Translations under genes and position numbers: made by a program
Shown: piece by piece, positions 22,346 to 34,463 of the stretch
Position numbering within the stretch: position 1 is the stretch's first letter
Layout of the letters: each line of letters opens with the position of its first letter
The notes under the pieces: model-generated
Database searches by the model: none
Seen by the model: only the letters and a program-made list of their open reading frames with translations
What the model was told of the DNA's origin: nothing
NCBI RefSeq assembly: GCF_030272615.1
Contig: NC_081406.1
Span: forward strand, 239,682,422-239,746,421
DNA length: 64,000 nt
Direction of reading: 5' to 3'
From: Cryptomeria japonica
Lineage: Eukaryota > Streptophyta > Pinopsida > Cupressales > Cupressaceae

Positions 22346-24538
22346 CTATTCAACATTATATGCATACTCATCATGAAAATAATTTTGGACCTTATTTTCA
22401 TGATCAACTACTGAAACATATCCATTCTTTTCATCATCTACTACATGCAATAAATCAGCATTTGTAATATCCCACTCTTGAAAAAATGAATATACCTTTG
22501 CCTCAAACATATAATCTGAAATAAGATTTGAACATTCACTCATTTGTGCATGAAAAACTTCAAGATGGGGTTGAAGCATACTAGTAGGCAACCCATTAAA
22601 AAAATCTTCATCCTGACAAATGTTATTGCTGCATGGAATGGTATCAACATCATGAACTATTTCATCATTTACATCTGGCATTTCCAACATCTCTTCATAC
22701 AAGGGGTTAGAAATAAAATGCAAACCCCTTTTGTGAACATTATGGAAAAACCATGGCTAGTCACAATCTATATCAACATCAAGTAAATCATTAGAAATTT
22801 GCCTAATGCAGACATTATTCATTCTGCTGTCATGATCATCTTCATCTGAAAAGGAAGAAAGAAAACCTGAAATAAAATTATCTTCAACATTCCATCTGTC
22901 ACAATCACAAGGATTGACACTATGACCATCATTTTTATTGGAATCATCTTGGCAAGGAATATCAACATGTATATCAGGGTAACAATGAACTTCAATAGTT
23001 TCATTCTTGTTTCTGGCATATGAGTAATTATCCACATCTTCACAAGCAATAATCTCTTCATCAACATATACAGAAATATTTTCAGGATTATGCACATCAA
23101 TATTTATGTTAACAAAAGAATTACTATTGTCTTTAGCTATATCATCATGACTGTCATTCTCACATTCTTTTGTGGATAACTCCTTGTCATAAGACTTCTC
23201 ATCAGCCTCTACTAAAACATGGTGAGTATTTGCAATTTCCTTCATGTCATCATTAATTAATGCATTCAGTTGTTGAATCCTTTCAAGAAGAGAAGAACAC
23301 TGCCATTCAACACTTTCATGTTTACCAAGATATACATTAGTAGCATGTAAAGACCACTCCTCATCACCATCATTGTTTTCATCATCATCATCCTTATGAG
23401 ATGCATGATTAACTTCAACAGATGAATTTCTAGCATGTTCACTTAAATTGTCACATTGTAGAAGGTCGTCATTCATAACTCTAAGGCTCTCCAACATTTA
23501 AACTTTCTTGTCCACAACTTCAAGAGTCTCTCTAAGTTCTGCAATTGTCTATAATTGCACTGCACTTTGTTGTTCCATGTGACATCCTTTATAAATCTGT
23601 TCAGCAATGTGGGCTGTATTTTCATTGCAATCATGTGTACTATTAAAATTTTCTAAATTAATTTTGTGCTCAACTTTCATATCAGAAAGATCATCAACAT
23701 GATTACAAGAAGTGAAATCTGAAAATACTCTCATTTCATCTTCAACACAATTGGCATTATCAATATCTATATGAGGATCAACCATTGTTTGCACCAAACA
23801 ACTCTGATTTTCATTTGGAATTAAATTATTAGCGTTGCCAGCACAAGTATGAATACCAAAGCTCTGAACATTACTTCTCACTTCATACTTAATTGCAGCA
23901 TTACAAACACTATGATAGTGGACACCAATAGATAAAAATCCTTTAGGAATACCATATTTTAAGTTTTTCTCTATGTCCATGGCTGTCACAAAAGCCTGAT
24001 GTAATGTCTTTGGCTCTTTATCCATCAACCAATAACTCATCTTACTTCCAAAGGAATCCAAATAAATCACTAAAGACACTTTGTCATTTAGTCTATACCC
24101 TTGTGGGTTCTCAGCCAATGCTTTGGAAAATCTGACATTGAAGGCTGGCACTAATTCACCATCCTCAACTCTAATCTCCATTAGCTTCCTTAGCATATCA
24201 TTAAACTTTATTCTCTTAGAAAACTGCTTGAGAAAAGATGCAACTAATTCTTCCCATGAGGGAATAGAAGCTTCTTTCAAAAATGAGAACCAAATCCTGA
24301 CATCCCCTTTCAAGCTCTGCACAAACAACTTCATGCAAATATCCTCATGGTAGATATCATAGTCATTCATTAAATCAACAAAGTCTTGCACATGCATTCT
24401 TGCTAATTGTTTTTTATCCCCATTAAACAATGGTAAGTGCTTCCTAATGTCACTTGGGATTTGATTTGGGTAACTAGGTATGCCATCAAAACAAAATGAC
24501 ACATAACTTTTAATAGAGAAATTTCTACAACAATCCAT
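22346..24538 (-). pseudogene. Gypsy-G gag (731 codons, three premature stops)
   Basis: One frame runs from ATG at 24538 to the stop at 22346, interrupted only by TAG and TAA near 23549 and 23498 and a TAG near 22757. The first 200 residues are a Ty3/gypsy gag capsid domain (retrotrans_gag): LPLFNGDKKQLARMHVQDF, MKLFVQSLKGDVRIWFSFL, SWEELVASFLKQFSKR and GELVPAFNVRFSKAL. The rest is very acidic and rich in D, E and N (for example CEDVDNYSYARNKNETIEV), has no zinc knuckle and resembles no enzyme. Long acidic extensions after gag are unusual. The low number of stops across 2.2 kb suggests fairly recent loss of function. Confidence 0.87.
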
Positions 24539-24885
24539 TACTAGCTACAACCTTACTTAAATACATTCACTATTTTCAACAAATAAGAATTATTGCAGCT
24601 AGAGTCTATCTTCCCTATTATTCAAAATACTTCAACCATGATTTTAAGTTGATAGGAGAATGCAACCTAAACTATTCTTTTTCCTTCTTAGTGTTGAAAC
24701 TCACTTGGTAAGGAACAAAATTTCTTACAATCTTTAATACCAATTTTGGCAAATACCTAGATATTGCAACTATTGTTTTGATATTTGGTGAGATCTTTCT
24801 TAGACCTTCTAACATTGTACATTGATCTTCATGCAGAGTCACCACCTCCTTCACGAAAGAAAATATCTTCAATAAATTTCATATT

Positions 24886-24903
24886 TCCCCAGTAGAGTCA
24901 CCA
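24886..24903 (-). other. Primer-binding site of Gypsy-G
   Basis: The minus strand reads TGGTGACTCTACTGGGGA, directly next to the 5' LTR. It resembles the TGGCGACTC...GGGGA primer sites of Tat/Ogre-type gypsy elements, which I recall as pairing with tRNA-Arg; the tRNA assignment is from memory. Confidence 0.7.
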
Positions 24904-25949
24904 TTTTTGTTGTTCTTGGAATAGAGAAAACCAAGTTCACTTGCAATTTATCTATGAAATAGCCAATCTCAATCAATGAAATGCTTTAGAGATTGGACAA
25001 CATAACAAGGATCTAAATCCTTCTACTCTTCAGGCTCTCCAAAACCTAGGTGGGTATACCTTTGTTGCATTGACTCAGACCCATTACACACATATGGCAG
25101 CATCAACAAAACCATATAGATCTCACAGGAATTAACAACTAGGAGGTTATTGCAGATGGGCTAGATCTACATTGACATCTCTACTAGGTTGAAGCATGAG
25201 ATAGGTGGAACAAACTAAAACTACAAACATGAAAGTAAAAGGATAATTGATTATTAGAAAACTCTAAGAATCCCCAAAATCTGCAAGACTAGTGCCTTAT
25301 CCAAGGGCATGAAGTCATACATCAAACTATAAATGGAAACCTCTATTGCAAATTCAATTTATTGAGAAAGATATCCCTATATTAATGCCTGACATTAATA
25401 CATTCTAAACCCAAATAGAGGATCATACATATCCAAACATTATCTTGAATCCAAAATGATTGTTCATAGAATTAAAAATTTTCCTTGAAGAATACCTAAG
25501 AAAACCCATTACACTCCCACTTTGAGAGGACAAACCCAAACTCCCTTAAAGACTAGATTTATTGAAAATAAGAGAAGGCCTAGGGACAATCCAATAAACT
25601 ATATATATGCCTTACATATATGTGACCTGAAACAAGAAACACCTACAACAAGAAGATGAACTCCATTACTTGAAAAAGACATTATATTACAAGCTCTAGA
25701 AAAACTCAGAATTGGAAACCAAGATTAAGGAGCCTTGCTCACAAAAATCTGGAACCCCTACAATGTGAGAAGACCGCTGAATAAGAACACTCAGAGAAGA
25801 AAATTGGGTCCCATTGATGACCCATGCAACTACCAAATCTTCTCATTAACTGCCCACACACCTGGCCTATAGAAAATCATCACCTTCTGACTGAAAAATA
25901 AATTTTGAGATCCTGAGGTAACTTACCCAAGAATATTTGTCATGGGTTA
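24904..25949 (-). repeat. Gypsy-G 5' LTR, inner part
   Basis: The first 1046 bases of the right LTR, cut at GGTTA (25945-25949) by Tat-P. The remaining 1392 bases are at 38330-39721. Confidence 0.9.
25945..25949. repeat. Target site duplication of Tat-P, left copy
   Basis: GGTTA before the TG of the left LTR; the same five bases follow the right LTR at 38325-38329. The uninterrupted site in the other Gypsy-G LTR (GGGTTATACTTG at 20604) shows the sequence before insertion. Confidence 0.93.
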
Positions 25950-26733
25950 TGTAGACACCCAAAACTGTCATGTCTAATTAAATAAATATTTTATTTATTT
26001 AATTATCTAAGCCTAATTCTTCTATTAATTAAATAAATCTTTATTTATTTAATTAATTCATTTATCCTCTTCTAGCCTTATTTCTCATTTAAATAAATAC
26101 ATTTATTTATTTAAATTATCCTTTTCCTAAATTAAATAAATATCTTATTTATTTAATTGATCTCATTTCTTCTATTAATTAAATAAATCTTTATTTATTT
26201 AATTAATTCATTAGCCTTTTCCACCCATGACACATGTCATTCATCTCTTAATTCATACACTACCTACCCATTTCATTATTTTATTATTTCTTCTACCTAC
26301 CCTCTAATCATAGCCGACCTCCTTTTTACACCTCTCAATCTTATCCCTCCATTTCATATAGTGTCTTCTATTTAAGGAGATGCTTCCTTCATTATCAAAC
26401 CCTAATGCCCTAATGACCTAATGAACTATTTTTGATCATTTGACTATACTACGATCCTACTTGCAACCACATTCCGTTCTTTGTTGAGCTCTTGTGCACA
26501 TAAAATCTGAGAGCAAATATATCAAGCAAGATCAATGGAGATAGGAAGAATGGAGATCAAAACCCTATTGGACATGTAATGGTATAATCTTTGTGATTTC
26601 ATTTGATTTGCATTGTCTTAGGTAATCTTCATATGTTATGGTGGATCTTTGTTGTTGTTGGGCTAGGGTTTGGTGGTTGAATTCATTTAGCCTTTCAATT
26701 TTGTTTTTTTGTTATCCATTTTCACCATAAACA
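25950..26733 (+). repeat. Tat-P 5' LTR
   Basis: TGTAGACACC...ATAAACA, 784 bp. The first 250 bases hold repeated near-palindromes built from AATTAAATAAAT and ATTTATTTAATT. The last part includes AAACCCTATTGGACATG and GGGCTAGGGTTTGG. Confidence 0.93.
26367..26377 (+). promoter_or_regulatory. Possible TATA box of Tat-P LTR
   Basis: TCTATTTAAGG sits in the middle of the LTR, upstream of the unique leader, and is conserved in the other LTR (about 37957). Position and sequence fit an LTR promoter; nothing else tests it. Confidence 0.35.
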
Positions 26734-26734
26734 T

Positions 26735-26754
26735 TTTAGCACGCCCGGTGGGAC
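26735..26754 (+). other. Primer-binding site of Tat-P
   Basis: TTTAGCACGCCCGGTGGGAC starts one base after the LTR. It is close to the GGCACGCCCGGTGGGAC sites I know from plant gypsy elements. Confidence 0.75.
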
Positions 26755-28774
26755 TCTTGTCTCTTTATATTTAACCTCCCTGTTGTAGATTTTGTGTTTT
26801 TGAAGTTGCAGATCGGACGTTTTCGATAGCATTTTTGGTATTTCCGCATCTGCATACATTCGGATCGTGTTTTTGATTTTCTAGCACGTCTGCGACAACT
26901 TAAATCGCGTCTGTGTTATCGGCAACATTTTGTTTTGCAAGTTTTGGAACTTGCATTTATGTCCTGGAGTTGCGTCTGTGATTGTTAAAGCTGTGTCTGT
27001 GATGTATAGCCGCATCTATGGCTTATAGATGCGTCTGTGTTTCGCAAAAGCGCGTTTGCGTGTCAGAACAACGTCTATGTCGAAGGTAGCCGCGTCTGTG
27101 TTTAGCAGTTTTCAAAATTTTGAAGTTTATTCATTCAATTCCAATTTCGCATTTTGGGTTTCAGATCTGGTTTATTTTGCACTAACATTTTCAGATCTAG
27201 CTAATGAAATTGGTGCAGCTTATCTTGAAAGCAAAACGTTTGGTTGAAGGCCCCTATTTCACAAAGTCTTTTAGATCTAAAATTTACCTAACTTGTGTGC
27301 TTGCAGGAAGGGGTGATCATTTGAAATAATTCAAACTACTAACAACTCTTTGTTGCAGGTCCTTGGCAAGGGTTTTTTGGATTTTTATTGTGTGCCTTGT
27401 TTTCATAGACTAGCAAACACTTCCATTGGTGCACTAAAATTGAATCATTGTCTTTTGTGTCTTGAGCAATAGGCTCTTTTTGTTTAATCTTTAGAGGGCC
27501 TGTCTTCCCGTGTGGTCATTAGGACTACTAGTGAGAAGAGAACGACCCAAGTGGTAGCGAGGAAAACCCACCTCTTCCGAACCACTATAAACAAATGTAT
27601 TCATGGTGAAAACTATGGATAACGTGTGCTGATTAGTTCATACCGACACTATGTCTCCCCATAAACCTGTTTGATCAAATTTATTTGATCATTTGTATGG
27701 CGTAACCCCTACCGGCTGGGAGCCTTCTGTATTTATAGAGCTGAAAGTGCCGCATGTATGGCCACACGAGCAGATGCCCTTACTAGCACCTTTTTGTTTT
27801 AGAATCCCAAATCCTTCTAGTTGTTGGGGCAGGAGGTCGGACCTCTGGTAGCGGCCCACACACATACAGTTCTTAGTAGAGATATAAAGTTCGCCATGGG
27901 GAGTTTTCATGGGGACTAATGCTTGGCTGACCCGAGAAGTGAGTGCCGAGGGTGGACCCAGTGAGGTCAAGCATCTAAGTATCTTCTCTAAATAGCGTAG
28001 CCTCGGCGGTAAAACCCCATGTGGGATCAACAACTATTGTCTTGGCCAGCCATAAGAATTGTGCTTGACTTATTTTAAACATTCAAACATTTAAGACCAA
28101 ACAACAAAACATTGTGTCTTTTGTGTCTTCAAGTGTATGCAAAACAATTTTACATCAAACAACACACTTTTCTTGGAGTCATTGTCAGTCTAAACACTTG
28201 CAAACATTGAGTCCTCATCAACATTGTGTCCTCTTGTCACGAAAAACAGTCAAACATTCAGATTTGGTCACAACCAACAACTTCACAAATTGGAAAATTT
28301 TTACAGTCCAGCAAACAAGAGAAATCTGTTTCGGAATTCTTGAGCTTCCTAGGTTATTTCTCCAGGTTTTCATCTAGCATTCAACTTGTCTTTGGGTCTC
28401 ACAAAGTCCATCATTGCTTTACATCTTGCTTTACATTCACACTTGTCTAAACTTGAGTCAAAAGGTCACTTGCTTGTCCTCATCATACTTTGTCAACACA
28501 CTACATACAACAACACTTTGCTAAGTGGTCCCTCATCAAGGTCTATCACCTTTGGGTCTCATTTGGTCTTACTTAGAGTCAAGGTCAACTTACCTCATCA
28601 AGAGAAACTATCCTCCCTTTGGAAGTCACACCTACTCTACTACATACATACTTGGTCTTACACTTTGGACATTGCAAGTACACCTCAGACTCATTTACAC
28701 TCCATCCAACTCTTGGTCTTCCATACTTTTTCCATTTTCATCTAGTCTCACACATCTTGGTCAGTACCTAGTTC
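26755..28774 (+). other. Tat-P 5' leader
   Basis: About 2 kb without a domain. At 26810-27110 a motif of the form CGCGTCTGTG or CGCATCTGTG recurs about ten times at uneven ~30-bp spacing. A GC-richer block at 27480-28040 (for example GGTCGGACCTCTGGTAGCGG) stands out from the AT-rich surroundings and may be a structured packaging or translation leader; that is inference. Short frames at 28114-28782 are not conserved domains. Long leaders are usual in Tat elements. Confidence 0.55.
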
Positions 28775-31693
28775 ATGGTTGAAAGTCGTCTTCAAAAATC
28801 TAGGAGAGAAACTAAAGAGGCTCAAGAGTTCGCAAACATGAGTTCTTATGAGTATGAGAACGATATATTTTTCAATACTGATCACACTACATTGCCTGAC
28901 ATGGATGTCTATAGAAACATTCCAAATGTTGAGAACACAGACACTACAAACAACAATGTTACACACAATGACAATATGGACAATTTTTCAATACATTCAG
29001 CAGATGTGGAAGAATCCATTATGAATCCCCATTTCAATCGGTTGGTTGAGGAAATAATGAGGAGGGATAGACAATACTTCTTACAAATGATGGCACAAAG
29101 TGGAGCCAAGATACCTCAGGATTTTGACATGTCTCAAATAATGGAAAATCGACCTTTGCAACAAACTCACTCCAATATGGATCAAAGGAGACCAAATAGT
29201 GGAGGAAATAGAGGACCATATATGGTACCTGAATCACCATCGTCTTTGCTTCAAAAACCAGAGGTCCCACATACACATGGTCAAGCATATGATACTCACC
29301 TTCATAGACCATTATGGAAGTCTTATGCAGACAGATATGCTCAATCACATACTCAAGCTACGGATCAACCAAAACAATTAGATATTCAAAGGCATGCTCA
29401 AAATTTGGACACAAGGAAACCCCGTGTCAAAATTGGGGGCCACACATTAGAACATGACATGCCTGTAGAGTATGGTATACATGGACAAAATAGATATTTT
29501 GTTCCTCAACATGAATCTATACCAAGTGGTCCATATATGCAGCATCACTATAGACCTCCTCCATATGAACATGTGTATGATCAATATCATCCATATATGC
29601 AACATGCTTCTCCTCCAATTGGTGCCTTAAGCATGGGGTATGGTCCAAGAAGTCGATCTCCACCTAAGAGCAATTTGGAGCAACAAATCAAGGACTTACA
29701 AAAGAAAATGGAGGACATAAATACACCTAAGCCAACATACACAATGAGAGACATATGTCCTTATCCATCCGACAAGAGCATTCCAATGCCTCCATTTCCT
29801 ACACACTTTGTGATGCCTAAATTTGATAAGTATAGAGGAAAAGGGGATCCTAAGGCACACATAAGATAGTTCTTCATAGCTTGCATTGAAGTAGTAGCAG
29901 AAGAGACATATTTGATGAGATTATTCCCACAAAGCCTAGGTGATCAAGCTATGGAATGGTTCTCCCAACTCCCACCTAGTATTAAGTCATGGGGTGACTT
30001 AGCAGAGGCATTTATTCAACATTTCTCCTACAATATAGAAATAGACATATCAGTCACTACTTTATGCAACACCAAGCAAAAAGAGGGAGAGTCTTTTGCA
30101 TCATTTTTACAAAGATGGAGGAATCTAGCCAGCAGATGCTCTTGTGAAATTCCACAAAAACAAATGGTAGAGATGTTCACACAAAATGTTAACAAAGACA
30201 TTGGCTATGATCTAAGGATAGTTTGTTTGTCCACCTTAAAGGATGTTATTGAAAAAGGCTTAGCAATAGAAAAGGTCCTAATTGAACAAGGAGTCATTAA
30301 GATATTCAAGGAAAACAAAGATGACTTTAAAGGAAAAGATAAGCCAAGATTTTGGAATAAAAACAAGAACATAGTCAATGATGGTGTTGTTGATGCCAAT
30401 ACAGTGCGACCCAAATTTGTCTTTTCGGGATCAAGTTCTACAAACAATCAAGTGAATACTCAAACAACTTCTAGATCACGAAGGAAGTACACTCCATTGG
30501 GAGAACCACTTGAGTCAGTCTTCAAAAAGCTAGTGGTGAACATGGTAATCACAGTTCCAGATTTTCCTCCATATGAACCAAAGGTTAAACCAAATTGGTG
30601 GAATGATGATGAGTATTGTGAATTTCATAAGAGCAAGGGTCATAAGACAGGAAATTGTCATCGACTGAAGAACATCGTGCAAGATCTCATTGATAGATGT
30701 GACATTGAGATTGAGGGACACTCATCCAATCAAGAACATGAGATGTTTAAGGAACCATTCCCAAAGCATGACAAAGGAAAAGCTAAAGTCACAGATGATC
30801 AAGCCAACTATACTAGAGCACCTTACAACTATGATTCAACTATCAATCACATCTCGATGGACAACCATGTCTCTACTATTATCATCAAGGACAAAACTCC
30901 TGAGAGTACTACTCAGAGACCCAATATTGTCCTAAAAGGTGTGGGATCTTCTTCTGAACCTACCTCTGAATGTCATGTTACAACTCGTCGAGGTAAAATC
31001 ACTTTGCAAGGTGCCTCCACTAAAAACACTGCTTCTTCATCAACCAAACCTGAGTATGACCTTGTAGAACAGTTAGGGAAAACACCCGCGCTCATCTCCA
31101 TCCTTGAGCTCTTACGCATATCGCCCGCTCACAAAGCTATTCTTGACAAAATCTTTAGAGACACTGCCATTCCTACTGATCTGAACATGGACCAGTTTCA
31201 AGCCATGGTGGGATACCTATCCATTCCACATTCCCTTACATTCACAGAAGCCGACGATGCCTCCGTAAGTCAGCCACATAATGCGCCACTGCATGTTGAA
31301 CCCTTCATACACAAACATAGAATAAAGCGAGTCCTGAAAGATGGAGGAGCTGGTCTAAACATTTGTACATTGAGCACAATTAAACAATTGGGATATTCTG
31401 ATAAAGTTGTGAATTCAACAAATCAAATCACCATCAAGGCATATGATGATGAAGAGCGTTCATCCAAAGGCATAGTCACCTTACCTCTCAGAGTTGGGCT
31501 AGTTACAAAGGATGTGGTTTGTCAAGTCCTAGACCTGGATCTCACATACAACATATTGCTAGGACATCCTTGGATTCATGAGATGAGCGCAGTCCCTTCT
31601 ACATATCATCAATGTATCAAGTTTCCACACAATGGAGTTGAAGTGACCGTCAAAGCTGATCCTAACCCATTCATATATTACCATAATCTGTGA
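28775..31693 (+). pseudogene. Tat-P gag and protease (one in-frame stop)
   Basis: A single frame from ATG 28775. The N-terminal 350 residues are Pro/Gln/His/Tyr-rich and lead into the capsid domain: MPKFDKYRGKGDPKAHIR, a TAG at 29867, then FFIACIEV and MRLFPQSLGDQAMEWFSQLP and SFASFLQRWRNLASRC. The TAG replaces a Gln expected in AHIRQFF. A zinc-knuckle-like CEFHKSKGHKTGNCHRL (C-X3-H-X4-H-X4-C) follows at about 30618. The protease shows VLKDGGAGLNICTLSTIKQLGYS, where Tat proteases have D-G-G in place of D-T/S-G, then DLTYNILLGHPWIHEM and VPSTYHQCIKFP. It ends at TGA 31691. Assignment to the Tat lineage rests on these motifs. Confidence 0.9.
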
Positions 31694-32890
31694 CCTAAAT
31701 CAATAATAACAATTCCAGCTAATTGAGAGGCTATTCCTTCATCAGCATATGTGGATCCAGAATCATTGAAAGCTTCTACATCAAAACAAGCAGAGATCAA
31801 AGAAAATTTCAAGATTAAAGACATGGGATGTGGTGAGTATATCTTTCATGTTGATCAAATCCCACTATCTCCTAACACATTCAGTCGACAGGAACAATCT
31901 ATAAACAATCTGCAAGACCAAGGAATTGGGTGTGGACCACCTAGTGTTGTGGCTACTAAGTCTGAATGCAAATCTCCTCTAGTGGTGCAAGCATCTCTTG
32001 ATATCAATAGTGCTAAGAGTGGTTCCAACAAAGAATCTATTGAGAATATCACCAGCCCTCTTGAAAGCTCACATAGCCTTACCATATCATCCACTCATTC
32101 TATTTCCACTCCGCTCCTAGACTTGGATCAACAAGAATCACAAAAGCCCTTACTCATTGGGGATCAAAAATCAAGCTTTGAAAAGAAAACTCTACAAGTC
32201 AAAAATAAAGAAAAGTCCTTTAGTCCAAATCAAAATCAAAAGCTACTGGACTCTGCAAAAATCAAAGTCAAGGATAAAAATCCTATAAAGAAAAAAGAAC
32301 AAGAGTTGATCTCCCCTAATATCAAAATAACTAGGGGCAAAAGTTCTAAAATTTCAAGTAAAAAAGAACACTTGTTGATCCTAAGTCTCCATCATGCTAT
32401 CCTACTCTCACTTCTTTTCGCAATCACAAGCCTTCATCACTCATCCACATGTTGCACACATCCATCCCCTTTTGGCGATAGATCATGGAGCTTTAATGGA
32501 ACTTCCTTGAGGGACTTTGTTATCAGGGATGCCCAAACTTCTTCAGGTGACACGCATACGGGACTATGTAGTCCACACACTAGTAATTCTATCTCAATTC
32601 CTTTATCAAGGAAGATAGACACTCAAGCTACACATCATTCAGTCAAGGAACAATGCAGTTACAATCACAAAGTCAAGCCTCGCACATTTGAGGTAGGTGA
32701 CTTGGTTCTTAGAGAAAACCCCAAAAATTAGCAAGACAGAGAGAAGAAGGGCAAGTTCGAACCAAATTGGCTTGGTCCTTACATCATTACAGCAGTATAT
32801 GGATCTGGGGCATATCAACTCTCAACTACAGAAGGTGAACCTTTGGAGGATCCTATCAACAACATGCACCTTCGCAGGTTCTACACATAG
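31694..32890 (+). pseudogene. Tat-P post-protease linker fused to integrase C-terminus
   Basis: The same frame continues after TGA 31691 and TGA 31724: AIPSSAYVDPESLKAS, then a Ser/Lys/Gln-rich linker (KPLLIGDQKSSFEKKTLQ) and a Ser/His-rich stretch near 32370-32460. From about 32650 the frame becomes the end of a gypsy integrase: YNHKVKPRTFEVGDLVLRE, TAG at 32729 where Gln is expected, then GKFEPNWLGPYIITAVYGSG and INNMHLRRFYT, ending TAG 32888-32890. The RT, RNase H and integrase catalytic core that should lie between (about 3 kb) are missing, yet the frame is the same on both sides. Confidence 0.85.
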
Positions 32891-34463
32891 CTCTTCGGAA
32901 TATCCTAATTTCAAAAATACAAAAAAATAAAAAAAATACAAAAAAAATTATAAAAACAAAAAAAATCGTTACTTGGTGAAAACTTGGCCAACAGGCACCT
33001 TGTGACACAAAAAACATTGAAAAATCAAAAAAAGTAAAGAGAAATAATTTCGTCCAATGGTGAAAACCACTTCGGTGGCACCCTGGGCAAGTACCATGGT
33101 GAAAACTAGGTCACCAGCACCATGCGTAGAGACATTGCTCCTCCCTCCTTCAGGATTCACTTTCATCCTTTCACTTTGCACACACTCACAACCTATTTGT
33201 TCATAATAAACTTACCCATTCCCATCATGGCTTGTTACTGATCTACCCAAGATTGGTTAGCCATTCATAATAAACCTCCCTTTCCATCCATAATAAATCA
33301 AATCCTATCTATGGCTAAGGCAAATCCTATGTCTAGTGTGCAACTAAGAACATCACATGTTTCGAGGAGTACAGTTTCTTCCAGCTTCCTTCAGTCTATT
33401 CGTGCACAATCCGCATTAAAGTTCCATCTTCTCCGCAATAAAGTATCAGTTTCATGGATTCAGTCAGTTTTAGATGAGACACAGTAGCAACAATGAGCTT
33501 CAACAAAATCAAATCTTTCAACAGACTCAGACAACATATGGTTGAGTGCTATCTATCCTTTTTGTGAAAGTAAACATTGTGACCACAATCAAATAAGACT
33601 TATACAAGTGACAAGAGACACTAAACTTGAGGACTACAGTGGATGTTGGTGTCGAGTCTTGGTTTTCTTTATATTTTATCTTTTGGTGACATGTCTTTTA
33701 GCTTTTCCGGGATGTCTCTGACTAGAGATTCTATCTCCAGGATGTCTTTGACTAGAAAGGCAAGGATGGGGTATCATCACCTATTTGTATTTGTTGTTTG
33801 TGGATCGTCTCTTAGTAATGCTATGACTTGTCCAAGGATATGAGGACACTGTGAGTCTAGTATGAACTGGGACATTCCTTGTTTGTGAATGTCTTATCTC
33901 CATGCAAACAGGTACAATGACTTTCTGGGTCGAACATATGCCTCCATTGTCATAACCTACTTGCCATAATAAAGCTCAATGATGATAACGCACAAGAAGC
34001 TCTTTCATTTTCATATCTTCTATCTTTCATCCCCCTTTCTTGATTGACTTCCATCGTCCTTCTTGAGTCCGCGTAGCCTACTATCACATGACTGAGTATA
34101 ATGACATACCAAAAACATTTGCATTTCATGTAGTTGCACCTGCATTACCACATATAAGCATTTCATATATACATATAGATATCACAACTGCATCACATCC
34201 TGCACACAACACCTGTTAGCACAATTTACATTTGCATTATCATATTCATCTGCATTACATAAATTCACATTTGCATCATGCATCACATGTAAAACATAAA
34301 AGAACAAAAATATATTGCATTGCATCATGTACATATTTGCATCCATATTGTAAGCATCACATAGCTACGCATGCATATAGCTTCCGCAAAGATGAATCAT
34401 CTCATATATATATAATCATAAGTGTCATGATACAATGATGTCAAAATACATATGGCTACAAAA
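32891..34463 (+). other. Tat-P 3' non-coding region
   Basis: A-rich just after the stop, then repeated GGTGAAAAC and GGCACC phrases at 32977-33125, then AT-rich sequence with many CATTTGCATCA-like strings at 34130-34440. No protein domain. Long, variable, repeat-prone 3' regions are known for Tat elements. Confidence 0.6.

Noticed and set aside
23549-24538. Plus-strand ORF 24081-24353 inside the gag region
   Set aside because: Shadow of the minus-strand gypsy gag, which carries the conserved capsid motifs.
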